The notes: generated by a model from the letters alone, not told the origin. 42,561 nucleotides of DNA from Clostridiales bacterium (GCA_017617295.1 JAFZWN010000004.1:1-42561); one strand, 5' to 3'. Counted from the stretch's first letter, positions 8,208-17,597 are shown. A program made the numbers and translations.

Positions 8208-9023
8208 TCATTTCCCCTTGATCTCGATGCGGTCCAGTATCCCCTGAACGGATACTCCCGGGTGGGTCACGTACATTCTCGTCACGTCCTCGACGAAAGC
8301 CGTATCTGCACCTGTCTTTTGTGAGATGATCTCCTTACTGATCCCCTTGTCAACGAATCTGGTTATCTTTTTGACCAGGGCGTAGATATCGTTCGGCGCA
8401 CTGTTCCCGAGAAGCCTCCCGAGAGGATTTGTCTTCAGGTCAGCGGCAGGGGCGTGGCCGTAGTAAACCTTTCGGGGAGATCCGGCCAGGAGCATGTTCC
8501 ATGTCGTCTCTATCTGAGTGCCCTTATGGAGCTCCAGTTCGTAGAGAGGATTCAGGTCGCCGACAAAGAGTTCGCCCGAATCGAGCAACAGGCTTATGCT
8601 GTCATCGGAGTGCCCGGGTGTTGCCAGGATCTCGCCGTCTATACCTGTTTCTTTCAGGAAGGCGCGGCTCTCTGAGATAGTAAAGAACCTGACGTTCTCA
8701 TCCTTGACCGGAGTGAAACTGACTTTCTTATCGCGCGCAAAGAACCTGTCGGAGAAGTGGATATGATCCTTCTGGATATCCGCGGCACAGATCCGTGGTC
8801 CCATTTCGGCGATCTCCTGCACGATCCCCATATGGTCCGGATGATAGTGTGAGATCAGGATAAAGCTTATATCTTGGACTTTCTCGCCGGCATCTCCCAT
8901 GGCGTGACAGAAAGCCTGCAGCGTTCCCGCCCAACCGGTATCAAAGAGTATCGAACCGTTTGTGCCTTTGATGAGATATGTGTTGGTCGAGCCGTATCTT
9001 ATCTCTTTGATCACATCAGTCAT
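8208..9023 (-). CDS. Metallo-beta-lactamase-fold hydrolase
   Basis: 271 residues with the metal motif HYHPDH at 59-64 (H-x-H-x-D-H), the downstream TPGHSDDS metal histidine, the acidic GDLNP loop and the last metal His in YYGHAP. These are the complete set for a binuclear MBL enzyme. The C-terminal ~80 helical residues resemble the extension of MBL hydrolases close to the hydroxyacylglutathione hydrolase group. The substrate is unknown. No signal peptide. Its start overlaps the end of the diguanylate cyclase gene by 8 bases, so the two are translationally coupled. Confidence 0.88.
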   Translation of the reverse strand: MTDVIKEIRYGSTNTYLIKGTNGSILFDTGWAGTLQAFCHAMGDAGEKVQDISFILISHYHPDHMGIVQEIAEMGPRICAADIQKDHIHFSDRFFARDKKVSFTPVKDENVRFFTISESRAFLKETGIDGEILATPGHSDDSISLLLDSGELFVGDLNPLYELELHKGTQIETTWNMLLAGSPRKVYYGHAPAADLKTNPLGRLLGNSAPNDIYALVKKITRFVDKGISKEIISQKTGADTAFVEDVTRMYVTHPGVSVQGILDRIEIKGK

Positions 9024-10935
9024 TACCGGTATGTAGACTGACCGAATCGATGTATCTGTGATACTTCTCTTTCTCGGAATACATATATTTATCTGCCCGG
9101 TCGATGTACTGATCTATCGTCGCATCATCACCCGGCGCGATGACCGCATAACCAAGACTGGCATGAAGGATAAAGGCGAGGTTCAGTGAATCGAACTCGC
9201 GGCTCATGTTTTCCGATATCTGCCGGAGGAGTTGCTCTATGGAGTCATCTTCCGGGTACGGAGCGACCGCGATGAATTCGTCGCCGCCGTAACGGCCGAA
9301 AAGCCATCCTTCGGGGGAGCAGGACTTGAATGCCTCGGCGGTAGCCTTTATGGCAAAGTCTCCGTTCAGATGTCCGTATACGTCATTGATCGTCTTCATC
9401 CTGTCTATGTCGGCAAAGACGAGTATCGATTTCTTATCCTGATCCTTACGGGAGGATATATAGTCGTAAAGTACCTTTTCGCATCCCATGCGGTTATACA
9501 TTCCCGTAAGGGCATCGGTCATGTAGATCTTCTTGAGCTCCAGGTTCTTCCGCTCGGCGAAGATATGACGGCGCATGCTGAAAAGCTGCGAATTCATGTT
9601 CTTGCCGAACATACCCAGATCATGATTATAGAGGAGTTTAGGTGCATTCTTTATGGCTATATATCCGATGATGAAGTTGAGATAGTTCAGGGGAGCAAAT
9701 ACAAAGAGATTAGACTCGCCTTCCTTATGGATATAACCGGGGTAGAGCTCCCTTGAATCGAATTGCCGCAGCGGCATTCTCTTGCCGTCACGAAGTTCAT
9801 ACAGGATATCCATATGTGAACTGTATCCGCGGATCCTCTCCGGGTACTGTTCATCATCCAACTCGAAAAACTCAGGTTCCGTACACAGACAGTAATCAGA
9901 ACCCAGCTGGGGGATATCATTGACGATGTTGATGCCCTTCTCGAGAAAGTCTTCTTTTTTCTCTGCCATGGACAGCGGGATCTGCAGACGCTGGAAGAAT
10001 ATGTCTATGATGTCCTGCTGAAGGTTTTCGAAAGAATAATTCCTGATCGCGTTGAAGCGCTTTTTGAGTGCTTCTTCGGATGCCTTGCATCCGCAGCTTT
10101 CCGACGGGACAAAAAACGATTTGTACTCTTCTGAAAAGCGTTCTTCAGGGTGCTCTATCTGATATTTCAGCTTGTCATAAGCCAGTTCTCCGAAAGTATC
10201 CCAGCCGCGTGATACCGTTGCAAGGATAGGGAAGGTGTACTGTCCTTCCTTTGACATGTCAAAGCCGGTCAGAAGTACATCTTCGGGAACGGAGTAGCCT
10301 TTTTCGGCAAGTGCCGTATTGATGCCGAGTGCCATCTGGTCATTGGCGCAGACTATGGCATCGGGAAGTTCCTTTCCCGCTTCAATGAACCAGGTCATCT
10401 GAAGATATGCGGTATAGAATCCGAAGTCACACTTGAATTCATCATATAACTCCAGACCGTGCTGCGATAGAACATCAATAAGGGCCTGGCGCCTTATACT
10501 GTTCTCGACATTTCCCTCTATCCCGTTTACATAGAGGATCCTTTTCGCATTATGGTGCTCGACAAGATGGTTGGCAAGATCTCTGATGCCGTTATAATTC
10601 TCCGTCTTGATGCAGGACATATTGGGAACGTCAACTTCCAGCGAGAGCATCGGTACGCCGACTCTTTGAAAGCGGGCACAGACACGTTCCTGTTCATCGG
10701 GGAAATTATAGGTGTTGGTGAGCATTATGGCTCCGTCAAAAGTAGTCGGATCGGGAAGATGGAACAGATTAAGCTGACACTTGTTCTGCAGTTCGTTATC
10801 GTTTGAAGAGCAAAAAGTAACGAATACGAAAATATCCACACCGTCTTCTGCGGCTTTCTTTTGAAGTCCGGTGACAATATGTTCAATGAATTCATTGCTG
10901 AATCCGTTGGTGAATACTGCTATGCGTTTGTTCAT
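9016..10935 (-). CDS. LacI-type ligand-binding domain fused to an active GGDEF domain (diguanylate cyclase)
   Basis: 639 residues. Residues ~1-280 follow the periplasmic-binding/LacI sensor fold (KRIAVFTNGFSNEF, DGAIMLTNT, DAIVCANDQMALGIN, VLLTGFDMS) but lack both a DNA-binding helix-turn-helix and a signal peptide, so the sensor is cytoplasmic and the output is not DNA binding. A helical linker and a GAF-like middle (~300-460) lead to a GGDEF domain: TDALTGMYNR, FADIDRMKTINDVYGH, then GGDEF at 550-554. No RxxD inhibition site precedes the motif, so product feedback may be absent. Predicted reaction: two GTP to c-di-GMP, controlled by a sugar-like or nucleotide ligand. The MBL gene follows with overlap. 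Confidence 0.92.
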   Translation of the reverse strand: MNKRIAVFTNGFSNEFIEHIVTGLQKKAAEDGVDIFVFVTFCSSNDNELQNKCQLNLFHLPDPTTFDGAIMLTNTYNFPDEQERVCARFQRVGVPMLSLEVDVPNMSCIKTENYNGIRDLANHLVEHHNAKRILYVNGIEGNVENSIRRQALIDVLSQHGLELYDEFKCDFGFYTAYLQMTWFIEAGKELPDAIVCANDQMALGINTALAEKGYSVPEDVLLTGFDMSKEGQYTFPILATVSRGWDTFGELAYDKLKYQIEHPEERFSEEYKSFFVPSESCGCKASEEALKKRFNAIRNYSFENLQQDIIDIFFQRLQIPLSMAEKKEDFLEKGINIVNDIPQLGSDYCLCTEPEFFELDDEQYPERIRGYSSHMDILYELRDGKRMPLRQFDSRELYPGYIHKEGESNLFVFAPLNYLNFIIGYIAIKNAPKLLYNHDLGMFGKNMNSQLFSMRRHIFAERKNLELKKIYMTDALTGMYNRMGCEKVLYDYISSRKDQDKKSILVFADIDRMKTINDVYGHLNGDFAIKATAEAFKSCSPEGWLFGRYGGDEFIAVAPYPEDDSIEQLLRQISENMSREFDSLNLAFILHASLGYAVIAPGDDATIDQYIDRADKYMYSEKEKYHRYIDSVSLHTGND

Positions 10936-10978
10936 TCTCTTATTCCCCGTGCCTGCAAGGCTCTGTTTATCTTCTAAT

Positions 10979-11007
10979 ATTTTATGGCAATCTGACGAGA
11001 ATTACAA
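10979..11007 (-). promoter_or_regulatory. Promoter of the diguanylate cyclase/MBL operon
   Basis: On the minus strand -35 TTGTAA (11007-11002) and -10 TAAAAT (10984-10979) are separated by 17 bases, about 43 bases before the ATG at 10935. Confidence 0.55.
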
Positions 11008-11067
11008 ACATATTTGATGACCGGGCTTTTCGGACGTTAAAAGAACCGTATGAGAGATCGGCTTCGG

Positions 11068-11790
11068 TCAGTCATCGGGCCAGATGTCATTGTCTCGGAA
11101 ATAGTATTCAGGCTCATACTCATGGAAGACATAGTCATCTATAGTCAGCTCTGCCAGTTCTTCGCCCCGATAGTAAAGGACGATCCTGTCTGTATCAAAG
11201 TCGTATCTTGAGCAGCTGTTCAGAACATACAGCTCCTCGCCGGCAAGCTCCTCGAATCTGCTCCGGTCAGGGTATCCGACCTCGATCACGCCTCCGTTGT
11301 TCCTGTAGATCAATACACAGGGACTGTTGTCGCCTAAGTATACGCAGGGGCAGATCATCTCGTCGACGCCGTCGCCGTCAAGGTCAATACTGTAGAACCA
11401 CGGATCGAAAAGGCCGGGACCGAACTGCTTCGCTATCTCGACATTATCCTCAGTATAGAAATAGATCACGGCACCGCCGTATGAGTATCTCTCGCCTATA
11501 AAGCGGACATTATCGTATCCGAGCAGGGATTCCAGATTACCCCCGAAAATGTCTCTTCTGTAGCAGACCGTTCCGGTCTCGCCTCTATCGGGATCCATAT
11601 AATCGGTCGTCGCTGTTATAGTCTCGGTTTCGGAAGCTTCAGTTTCTTCGGTCTCCTGCACAGTGGTTGCAGCAGCCGTTTCTTCTGAAGCCGGCTCTGA
11701 AGTCTCTTTGGTGTCTTGTGCGCATGAACAAAGGGAAAATAATAATCCGATGCTCAGGGATAAAGTGACGGCTTTCTTATAATGTTTCAT
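11068..11790 (-). CDS. Lipoprotein with Thr/Glu-rich stalk, function unknown
   Basis: 240 residues. A signal peptide with lipobox FSLCSC gives a lipid-anchored exported protein. Residues ~25-62 are a Thr/Glu/Ala-rich disordered stalk. The globular part (~65-240) is rich in Tyr, Asp and aromatic strands and contains one DLDGDGVDEM motif, like a single FG-GAP/EF-hand-type calcium loop. No enzyme motif is visible. It lies alone between the cyclase promoter and a small membrane protein gene, all on the minus strand. Confidence 0.75.
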   Translation of the reverse strand: MKHYKKAVTLSLSIGLLFSLCSCAQDTKETSEPASEETAAATTVQETEETEASETETITATTDYMDPDRGETGTVCYRRDIFGGNLESLLGYDNVRFIGERYSYGGAVIYFYTEDNVEIAKQFGPGLFDPWFYSIDLDGDGVDEMICPCVYLGDNSPCVLIYRNNGGVIEVGYPDRSRFEELAGEELYVLNSCSRYDFDTDRIVLYYRGEELAELTIDDYVFHEYEPEYYFRDNDIWPDD

Positions 11791-11894
11791 ATTTCTATCC
11801 TTCCCGTTATCCCTGCACGGAAAGATTATAATATGCCCGGAAAGGATCCGTATTATGAATATGAGGTTATTTTATGGTAAAGAGGGATCGCGGA

Positions 11895-12140
11895 TCACGA
11901 ATTCAATACATAATAGACCATGCAGCCTACAATGAATATGACCGAGAGAACTGATAAGACCATCAGGATCACCGATATTATGAACATGATCGTGATCCAG
12001 ATCTTACGCTTGCGTTTTTCTTTCTTAGCTTTTATGCCGTCATAAATGAAGAGGCCGATCGATGCTGCCACAAAAGCCATGCCTATATAGACAAGGCCGT
12101 GTTCCAGTGCCATAGTCAGCAGATCCGTATAAAAATCCAT
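11895..12140 (-). CDS. Small two-helix membrane protein
   Basis: 81 residues with two hydrophobic segments (~14-33 and ~47-75) separated by a strongly basic loop, KAKKEKRKRK, which should face the cytoplasm. A ribosome site AAAGGA precedes the ATG. The family is not recognised. Position after the TetR/MFS genes on the same strand suggests, but does not prove, read-through from that operon. Confidence 0.6.
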   Translation of the reverse strand: MDFYTDLLTMALEHGLVYIGMAFVAASIGLFIYDGIKAKKEKRKRKIWITIMFIISVILMVLSVLSVIFIVGCMVYYVLNS

Positions 12141-12235
12141 CTCTTTATCCTTTCGCTGTCCGTTTCTTAGTCTTCAATATCCAACATACCATCTGATCGC
12201 CAAAAACACAAACGGCTGTTCGATCATCGCAGTTT

Positions 12236-13474
12236 TCACGGTTTTGAAGCGGGCTCGAGAGAACGGATGCTCTTTATGACGAGGATCAGTGTGGACGTGA
12301 CGACAAGACATATGCCTGCGATCTGAACGGTGATGCCCGATCCTCTGCCTACACCAAGACCGGTCATATTTCCGAATGCATCAGCGGCGAATCCCGATAC
12401 GCCGTATGCCACGACATATCCCATCTGGGATATAAAGCTTATAAGACCCCATGCGCGGCCCTGCGCTTCCTCCGCGATGTTTGTCCTTGCCAGATAATCA
12501 AGGCAATTGTTTGCAACGGGAAGAACTGCGAAGAACATAAATCCGAAGGAGCAGATCAGGAATATATTTTCAAACAGACCGAGTCCGAACATGAACACTC
12601 CGGCCAGCATGAGCGATATTCCGAGGGATCTTACAAAATGGGCTTTGATCCCTTTGATCCCGAGGATCACACTGCTAACTACCATGCCGCATGCGCATAC
12701 CGTCTCGGCGATGCCCAAAGTCTTCGAATCGGAAAAAGCGAGGACCAGGGGATTGACCAGGGTCTGAAGAACTCCCATAAACATCGTTACGGCAGAAGAG
12801 ACGATAACGATCACGAGCATTCCTTTCTTCTCGGTCAGAGCAGCCCAGCCGCCCTTCAGGCTCTTGGCAAAAGAGTCTTTATTTTCTTTTATCTTCGTCC
12901 CTATATCATGTCTTACGACGGCGGCGCCTGCCACAGTCAGGAAGAAGGTGCAGATATCGATAAACAAAAGGAGCTTCACATCGCTGAACGTGAGCAGGAA
13001 ACCTGCGATGATAGGGGAGAAGAGGTATCTGGCGCTTCCCGCGGCAGACACGAGTCCGCTGGCCTTGGAATACTCATCTTCCGTAAGAAGTTCGGTGATG
13101 GTGGCGCGGAATGACGGCTCAAGGAGCGCCGAAAATACCGCACTGATAAATACGCCGAGGCATATCTGCCACAGGGCCGCTCCGCCGGTCGCCATACAGA
13201 CAAGGATATATATGATGCCGAGGGCAGAACAGCCGTCACCGATCATCATAAGAAGACGCCGGTCATGTCTGTCCGCCAGGACACCTGCGGGTACGGACAG
13301 GAGCAGAGTGGGAAGGAAGCCGATAAGGGTTACGATCGCCATGTTTGCGGCGCTTCCCGTGAGATCATATATATATACTCCGAGACCGAAAGTGGTCAGT
13401 CCTCCGCCGATCGACGAGATGAGCTCGCCGACCCACAGTAGCATGAACTTGCCGAAATGGGATTTCTTATCCAT
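12236..13474 (-). CDS. MFS transporter (MFS_3/EntS-like exporter group)
   Basis: 412 residues with about 12 hydrophobic helices. Motif A of the major facilitator family is visible as GVLADRHDRRLLM after helix 2. The N-terminus (FGKFMLLWVGELISSIGGGLT) and the repeat pattern fit the MFS_3 group, which includes macrolide and siderophore exporters. The substrate cannot be told. It follows the TetR gene by 7 bases, so it belongs to the ABC-TetR-MFS operon and is probably controlled by the same repressor. Confidence 0.88.
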   Translation of the reverse strand: MDKKSHFGKFMLLWVGELISSIGGGLTTFGLGVYIYDLTGSAANMAIVTLIGFLPTLLLSVPAGVLADRHDRRLLMMIGDGCSALGIIYILVCMATGGAALWQICLGVFISAVFSALLEPSFRATITELLTEDEYSKASGLVSAAGSARYLFSPIIAGFLLTFSDVKLLLFIDICTFFLTVAGAAVVRHDIGTKIKENKDSFAKSLKGGWAALTEKKGMLVIVIVSSAVTMFMGVLQTLVNPLVLAFSDSKTLGIAETVCACGMVVSSVILGIKGIKAHFVRSLGISLMLAGVFMFGLGLFENIFLICSFGFMFFAVLPVANNCLDYLARTNIAEEAQGRAWGLISFISQMGYVVAYGVSGFAADAFGNMTGLGVGRGSGITVQIAGICLVVTSTLILVIKSIRSLEPASKP

Positions 13475-13481
13475 ACGTTTT

Positions 13482-14078
13482 TTAACCTTCCTTCAGAAGA
13501 GGTCTGATCAGATCCATTGTTCCTTTTTTGGCTCCGAGAAGTTTTTCGACTAAGTCGATAAATACGTCAACATCGTTCTCCGTATACGGATCATCACCAA
13601 ACAGGGCGTTGCTGACTATGAGGATCATCCGAAGCCTTTCGTTTATGTTATCGCACTTGAAGATGCCTTCCTCTATGCCCTGCTCCACGACCTTTTTAAG
13701 GAAAGGCGTGATAGCTTCGATACCGTGCTTGTTGATCTTGTCATGCATCAGGATGTTTTCGGGCTTGTTAAGGGTATCAGTGATCGTCGCCTCGTCGGAT
13801 CCGGGACGGAAGGATGAGATGATACCGATGATCTTTTGGGGAACGGACATATCCGAATCAACGATCTGACCTGCCTTTTCCGCTTCTTCTCCGATCATCA
13901 TCATGCACACTTCTTCGAGCATGGCTTCCTTGCTCTCAAAGTAATAATAGTATGTGCCTTTCGCGATCCCCGCTTCTTCGATTATCGTATCCACGCTCGT
14001 GTTCTCGTAACCTTTTGACAGAAACAGATCATAAGCGATCTTCAGAAGTTCCAGTTTTCTCTTTTCACCTTTTTTCAT
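13482..14078 (-). CDS. TetR/AcrR family repressor
   Basis: 198 residues. The N-terminal helix-turn-helix is typical (AYDLFLSKGYENTSVDTIIEEAGIAKGTYYYYFESKEAML); the C-terminal ligand domain is variable. The gene sits third in an operon (ATPase, permease, TetR, MFS); its ribosome site overlaps the permease stop codon. Two palindromic sites of TetR type flank the promoter of the first gene at 17167-17235, which suggests that this protein represses its own operon and releases when the exported compound binds. Confidence 0.9.
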   Translation of the reverse strand: MKKGEKRKLELLKIAYDLFLSKGYENTSVDTIIEEAGIAKGTYYYYFESKEAMLEEVCMMMIGEEAEKAGQIVDSDMSVPQKIIGIISSFRPGSDEATITDTLNKPENILMHDKINKHGIEAITPFLKKVVEQGIEEGIFKCDNINERLRMILIVSNALFGDDPYTENDVDVFIDLVEKLLGAKKGTMDLIRPLLKEG

Positions 14079-14096
14079 CTTTGTGTTCCTTTCTCC

Positions 14097-16343
14097 TTAC
14101 ATCCGAAGTTTTATAGTTCTTACCTCGCGGCTTCCTGACCTTACGGCGAGGACGGCCACGATGACCGCGAATCCCGGCACGAGTATAAATGCTGCTGCCG
14201 GATCGATTATAAACTTAAATCCCGCTGCCCCGAGTGCTCCGAGCATCATGCCTGCGATCTCCTGACCGAGGAATATGCCGAGAATTATCCCGAGGATCAC
14301 ACCTGAGATTATATAGATAGATGTCCGTCTGACATATCCGTTCCTTATATATCTCGTGCTTATGCCGAGTGCTTTTTTTAGTGATATGTCACTCTTTTCC
14401 TGCCAGATCATAAGCCGTACAAAGAGAACGACGACGATGAAGATTATGAGACCTGCTGCCGCAAAGGACAGGGCAGCTGCGTTTTTGATATTGTTGATCG
14501 TCTGACCGTAGAGTCCGTCCATATATCCTTTGATATCCGTGATCTTTACGGAGTTACCATATTCTTCACAGTAGCTCTGATATGAGCTGATGAAAGGATC
14601 TGTTTGTGCGGGATCTTTAAGAGAAACATATATGATGCTCCACATAACCGGGATATCATTATCAAGAGCGGGGTCACCGTAAATCTTGGCAGTCTTTCCG
14701 CCGTTAGTGATATCTGAATAGATACCGCATACCGTAAATTCCTCTTCCGAACCGTCCCTGTTAAGGATGATGGTGTCTCCGAGAGTGCATCCGAGTTCTT
14801 CGGAGTTGAGCCTCGAGAGCGCGATCTCACCGTCCCTTTCGGGGCATTTTCCCTGGGCATAGTTAAGAGGGAATATCTCATGGTTTCCGATCTCGGTAAG
14901 AAGATTCACGTTTGAACCGTCATTAAGTGTCGCTCTGAAGCTTCCTGTCTGCATGAGACAATACATATCCACGTCAGGATCCGAGCTGATCTTTCCGATG
15001 AGACGGTCGGATACGCCTTCGATATCATCGCACTGGCGGACATCCATCCTGATGTTGCTCTGACCGACGCCCATATAGCTGACGAATCTTTCCGATCCTA
15101 TCGTAGTGGAGATGTTGACGGGAACAAGGCATAAGAAGACAGACGCTACCATAATGCCGGTGATCCATATCAGGCTGTCTTTTTTCCTTGCGGTATTTTT
15201 TCTCCTGTCGCTTATTACCTCCACTGCGGATAAGCGGTCGTGCTTTTTAAGATGCTTGTTAATGGACAGGAGGATTATCGATTCTGTTACAAATATCCCG
15301 AGCATGGAGGCAAGGAATGTACCGCTGTTATCTCCCGATGCCCCATAGAGTTCGCGCATCTGTATGCCGAGAGGCTTTGATATGATGTACGCTATTACTG
15401 CTCCTATGATGCCACCGGATAAAGAGAGGAAGATATACTTGGCGATAAAGACTTTTCTTATGTCTTTTCCGCGGAGACCGAGGGCTTTGAGCATGCCGGC
15501 CTCTTTCCTGTCTTTTTCCATTCCGGTCAGAACGATATAACGTATGCAGATAAGCGAGATAAGGAGCACCACGATGCTGACAAGGAAGATGATAAGGATC
15601 ATCATTCCGTCCGAAAGAGCATTCATCGTCCTGATAAGAGGAGCTGTGATAGTGGGACCGTTGCAGGGGAGACCTGCATCAGCATAAGCCGTGGCAAATC
15701 CGTTGATATCGCATCCGTCCTTTATGAGGAATTCGATAAGATACTCCTGACTTCCAATATTCTCCAGCTTCTCATAATCTTCGGGGCTGACAAGAAATCT
15801 TTTTGATGAAGCCATCATGGAATTCATCTGTGAATCTCTTAAAAATCCTTCGATAGTGAGAGTCACGTTCCCGATCTGCATTATCTGTCCTTCCGAAAGA
15901 TCATATTCGCTCTTATAACAGACGGGAACATACACGGTTCCTTCGGAGGGATGAAGTATCTCATTATCCGTGCCCAGCAGATGATCGAAGCTCTCGTTCT
16001 GTACACAAAGACCGTTATCCTGCGTGCTGTCCGAAAGTGATATCCCGTTTAACGTGATGCTGCTGTTCTCGATATTCAGGAAGTCCGCGACGAGCATGTC
16101 TTCCACGTCATCTCGAGAGTCCGCAAAAGCTTCGAGTTCCTCCATATCAAGTTCGCCCGAATGCATCTGCAGAAAATCACAGGTCTTTGCCTCGCTCATC
16201 AGATTGTCTATGGAATCGAGAAGGTTTCCGGAGAGCAGGACCGTGAGACCCATAAAGGCTGCGGAGACCGTCATGAATATGACGGTGGCAACCGTAACGA
16301 GCTTATTCTTCTTTATATTGTTCTTGATCATCTTTAAGTACAT
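14097..16343 (-). CDS. ABC transporter permease with two FtsX-like domains
   Basis: 748 residues. One N-terminal membrane helix (~15-37) is followed by a ~200-residue outer domain, a three-helix FtsX core (~240-370), another helix (~395), a second outer domain and a second three-helix core (~640-745). This is the layout of the macrolide/bacteriocin (MacB/VanJ-like, BceB-like) permeases of Bacillota that work with lipoprotein-release-type ATPases. The ATPase gene lies directly upstream. Such pairs move antimicrobial peptides or lipids away from the membrane. Confidence 0.9.
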   Translation of the reverse strand: MYLKMIKNNIKKNKLVTVATVIFMTVSAAFMGLTVLLSGNLLDSIDNLMSEAKTCDFLQMHSGELDMEELEAFADSRDDVEDMLVADFLNIENSSITLNGISLSDSTQDNGLCVQNESFDHLLGTDNEILHPSEGTVYVPVCYKSEYDLSEGQIMQIGNVTLTIEGFLRDSQMNSMMASSKRFLVSPEDYEKLENIGSQEYLIEFLIKDGCDINGFATAYADAGLPCNGPTITAPLIRTMNALSDGMMILIIFLVSIVVLLISLICIRYIVLTGMEKDRKEAGMLKALGLRGKDIRKVFIAKYIFLSLSGGIIGAVIAYIISKPLGIQMRELYGASGDNSGTFLASMLGIFVTESIILLSINKHLKKHDRLSAVEVISDRRKNTARKKDSLIWITGIMVASVFLCLVPVNISTTIGSERFVSYMGVGQSNIRMDVRQCDDIEGVSDRLIGKISSDPDVDMYCLMQTGSFRATLNDGSNVNLLTEIGNHEIFPLNYAQGKCPERDGEIALSRLNSEELGCTLGDTIILNRDGSEEEFTVCGIYSDITNGGKTAKIYGDPALDNDIPVMWSIIYVSLKDPAQTDPFISSYQSYCEEYGNSVKITDIKGYMDGLYGQTINNIKNAAALSFAAAGLIIFIVVVLFVRLMIWQEKSDISLKKALGISTRYIRNGYVRRTSIYIISGVILGIILGIFLGQEIAGMMLGALGAAGFKFIIDPAAAFILVPGFAVIVAVLAVRSGSREVRTIKLRM

Positions 16344-16379
16344 GTTTTTTCTCCGATCTACTGAGCCGCCTGTATGTGA

Positions 16380-17117
16380 TCACCAGCCGAAAGAGTTAAG
16401 CCAGGTGTTTATCGTCTGCTGACGTTCTTCCTCCTTTTCGGGGGTATACTTTCCGAGATTAAGCTCGCCTCGAAGTTCCCCGTCAAGGATATATAGGACC
16501 CTGTCACACTTAAGTGCCACCTTGCTGTCATGGGTGACCATGAGGATAGTCACGCCGCTCCTGTTGATCTTAAGAAACGCGTCGATGACCGTAGCTGCCG
16601 CTCTCTGATTAAGTGCTCCGGTAGGTTCATCGGCGAAGAGGATCTCCGGATCCATCATCAGGCTCCTTAAGATGCATGCCCTCTGAAGCTGACCGCCCGA
16701 CACCTCGTTTGTCATATGATCAGCGATGTCGCTTATCCCGAATTCATTAAGCAGCCCTGTTGCCTTCTCGCGGATCTTCTTTTCGTTTTTCTTACCCTTT
16801 GCATAAACGGATGTGAACATTATGTTGTCAATGACATTGAGATCGGCAAGGACGTTCATCTGCTGAAAGATAAAGCCCATCCGATTTAACCGGAGTTCCG
16901 ACTTCTCCTCCTCGGATAATGACGTGAGCTCGGTGCCGCCCAGGAACACCTTGCCGCCGTCGGTCTTGTCCATTCCCGAGACACAGTACAGAAGGGTGGA
17001 CTTGCCCGAACCCGAAGGTCCCATTATCGCGATCATCTCTCCCTCATATACCGTAAACCCGATATTGTTTAAGATGTTGTCTTTGCATAAACTTTCAACT
17101 TTCAATAATTCCTGCAT
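16380..17117 (-). CDS. ABC transporter ATP-binding protein (MacB/LolD type)
   Basis: 245 residues. Walker A GPSGSGKS (33-40), Q-loop (FIFQQMNVL), signature VSGGQLQRA, Walker B ILFADEPTGAL and the switch His in MVTHDSK are all intact. This is the short, stand-alone ATPase type that partners FtsX-like permeases. The C-terminus is extended by a ~20-residue polar tail. Ribosome site AGGGGAAG precedes the ATG. First gene of the ABC-TetR-MFS operon. Confidence 0.93.
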   Translation of the reverse strand: MQELLKVESLCKDNILNNIGFTVYEGEMIAIMGPSGSGKSTLLYCVSGMDKTDGGKVFLGGTELTSLSEEEKSELRLNRMGFIFQQMNVLADLNVIDNIMFTSVYAKGKKNEKKIREKATGLLNEFGISDIADHMTNEVSGGQLQRACILRSLMMDPEILFADEPTGALNQRAAATVIDAFLKINRSGVTILMVTHDSKVALKCDRVLYILDGELRGELNLGKYTPEKEEERQQTINTWLNSFGW

Positions 17118-17166
17118 AAATATCTTCCCCTTTTTAACGGTGTGTAATACCTTTGTGTTTGCTTCT

Positions 17167-17235
17167 CGACTATCAGTCGGTTTTAGTATAAAACAGGTCT
17201 TTATGCATTGTCAAGAGTTTTTCGACTATTAGTCG
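17167..17235 (-). promoter_or_regulatory. Promoter flanked by twin TetR-type operators
   Basis: On the minus strand -35 TTGACA (17214-17209), an 18-base spacer and -10 TATACT (17190-17185) drive the ABC operon. Palindromes CGACTATTAGTCG (17223-17235) and CGACTATCAGTCG (17167-17179) lie just upstream of the -35 and just downstream of the -10, with centres 56 bases apart. The encoded TetR (13482-14078) is the obvious candidate binder; two dimers could clamp the promoter. Confidence 0.8.
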
Positions 17236-17534
17236 GTAATTTGCCCGAACGTGCTTCCATTAGCATTTTTCAGAGAATGATGACAGCTTAGCGGATGACT
17301 GAGTCTTAAGTGTCGGGTCGGCACCCACTTCAACCACGTCCGGCACTACAACACGGGTCCGCCCCCACCGGGTCAGGCCCGCTTCTCGGTTAACCTTCAA
17401 TTTTTCTACTTGAAGTTTTTCTTGGACACGGTATAGATAGTATTGAACAGGGCCACTGTATAATTAAACAAAAGGTAATTGTCCGAGTACGATCGCGCAT
17501 TTTCAGTAAGACAGGAGGCTTCCGGTCAAAACAC
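17236..17534. other. Gene-free stretch with GC-rich CGGGTC words
   Basis: No convincing open frame is seen. CGGGTC occurs at 17314, 17354 and 17369 and the sequence is locally very GC-rich between 17310 and 17390, unlike its surroundings. A small hairpin, CTTCAA (17395-17400) / TTGAAG (17410-17415), is followed by TTTTT on the plus strand, but no plus-strand gene lies before it. Confidence 0.4.
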
Positions 17535-17574
17535 AAAAAAGCATCGATACGGGTCAATGTATCCGCATCGATGC
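17535..17574 (-). terminator. Strong terminator of the membrane hydrolase gene
   Basis: On the minus strand a 12-bp stem, GCATCGATGCGG (17574-17563) with CCGTATCGATGC (17552-17541; one G-T pair), is followed by TTTTTT (17540-17535). It lies 24 bases after the stop of the gene at 17598. Confidence 0.85.
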
Positions 17575-17597
17575 CTCTTTTCTTTGAATTGAAAAGC

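Noticed and set aside
17310..17390. tRNA or structured RNA in the GC-rich stretch
   Set aside because: No T-arm or anticodon arm pattern and no acceptor stem could be drawn; only short CGGGTC copies are seen.
17395..17420. Plus-strand terminator CTTCAA/TTGAAG plus TTTTT
   Set aside because: The stem is only six weak pairs and there is no plus-strand gene upstream to terminate.
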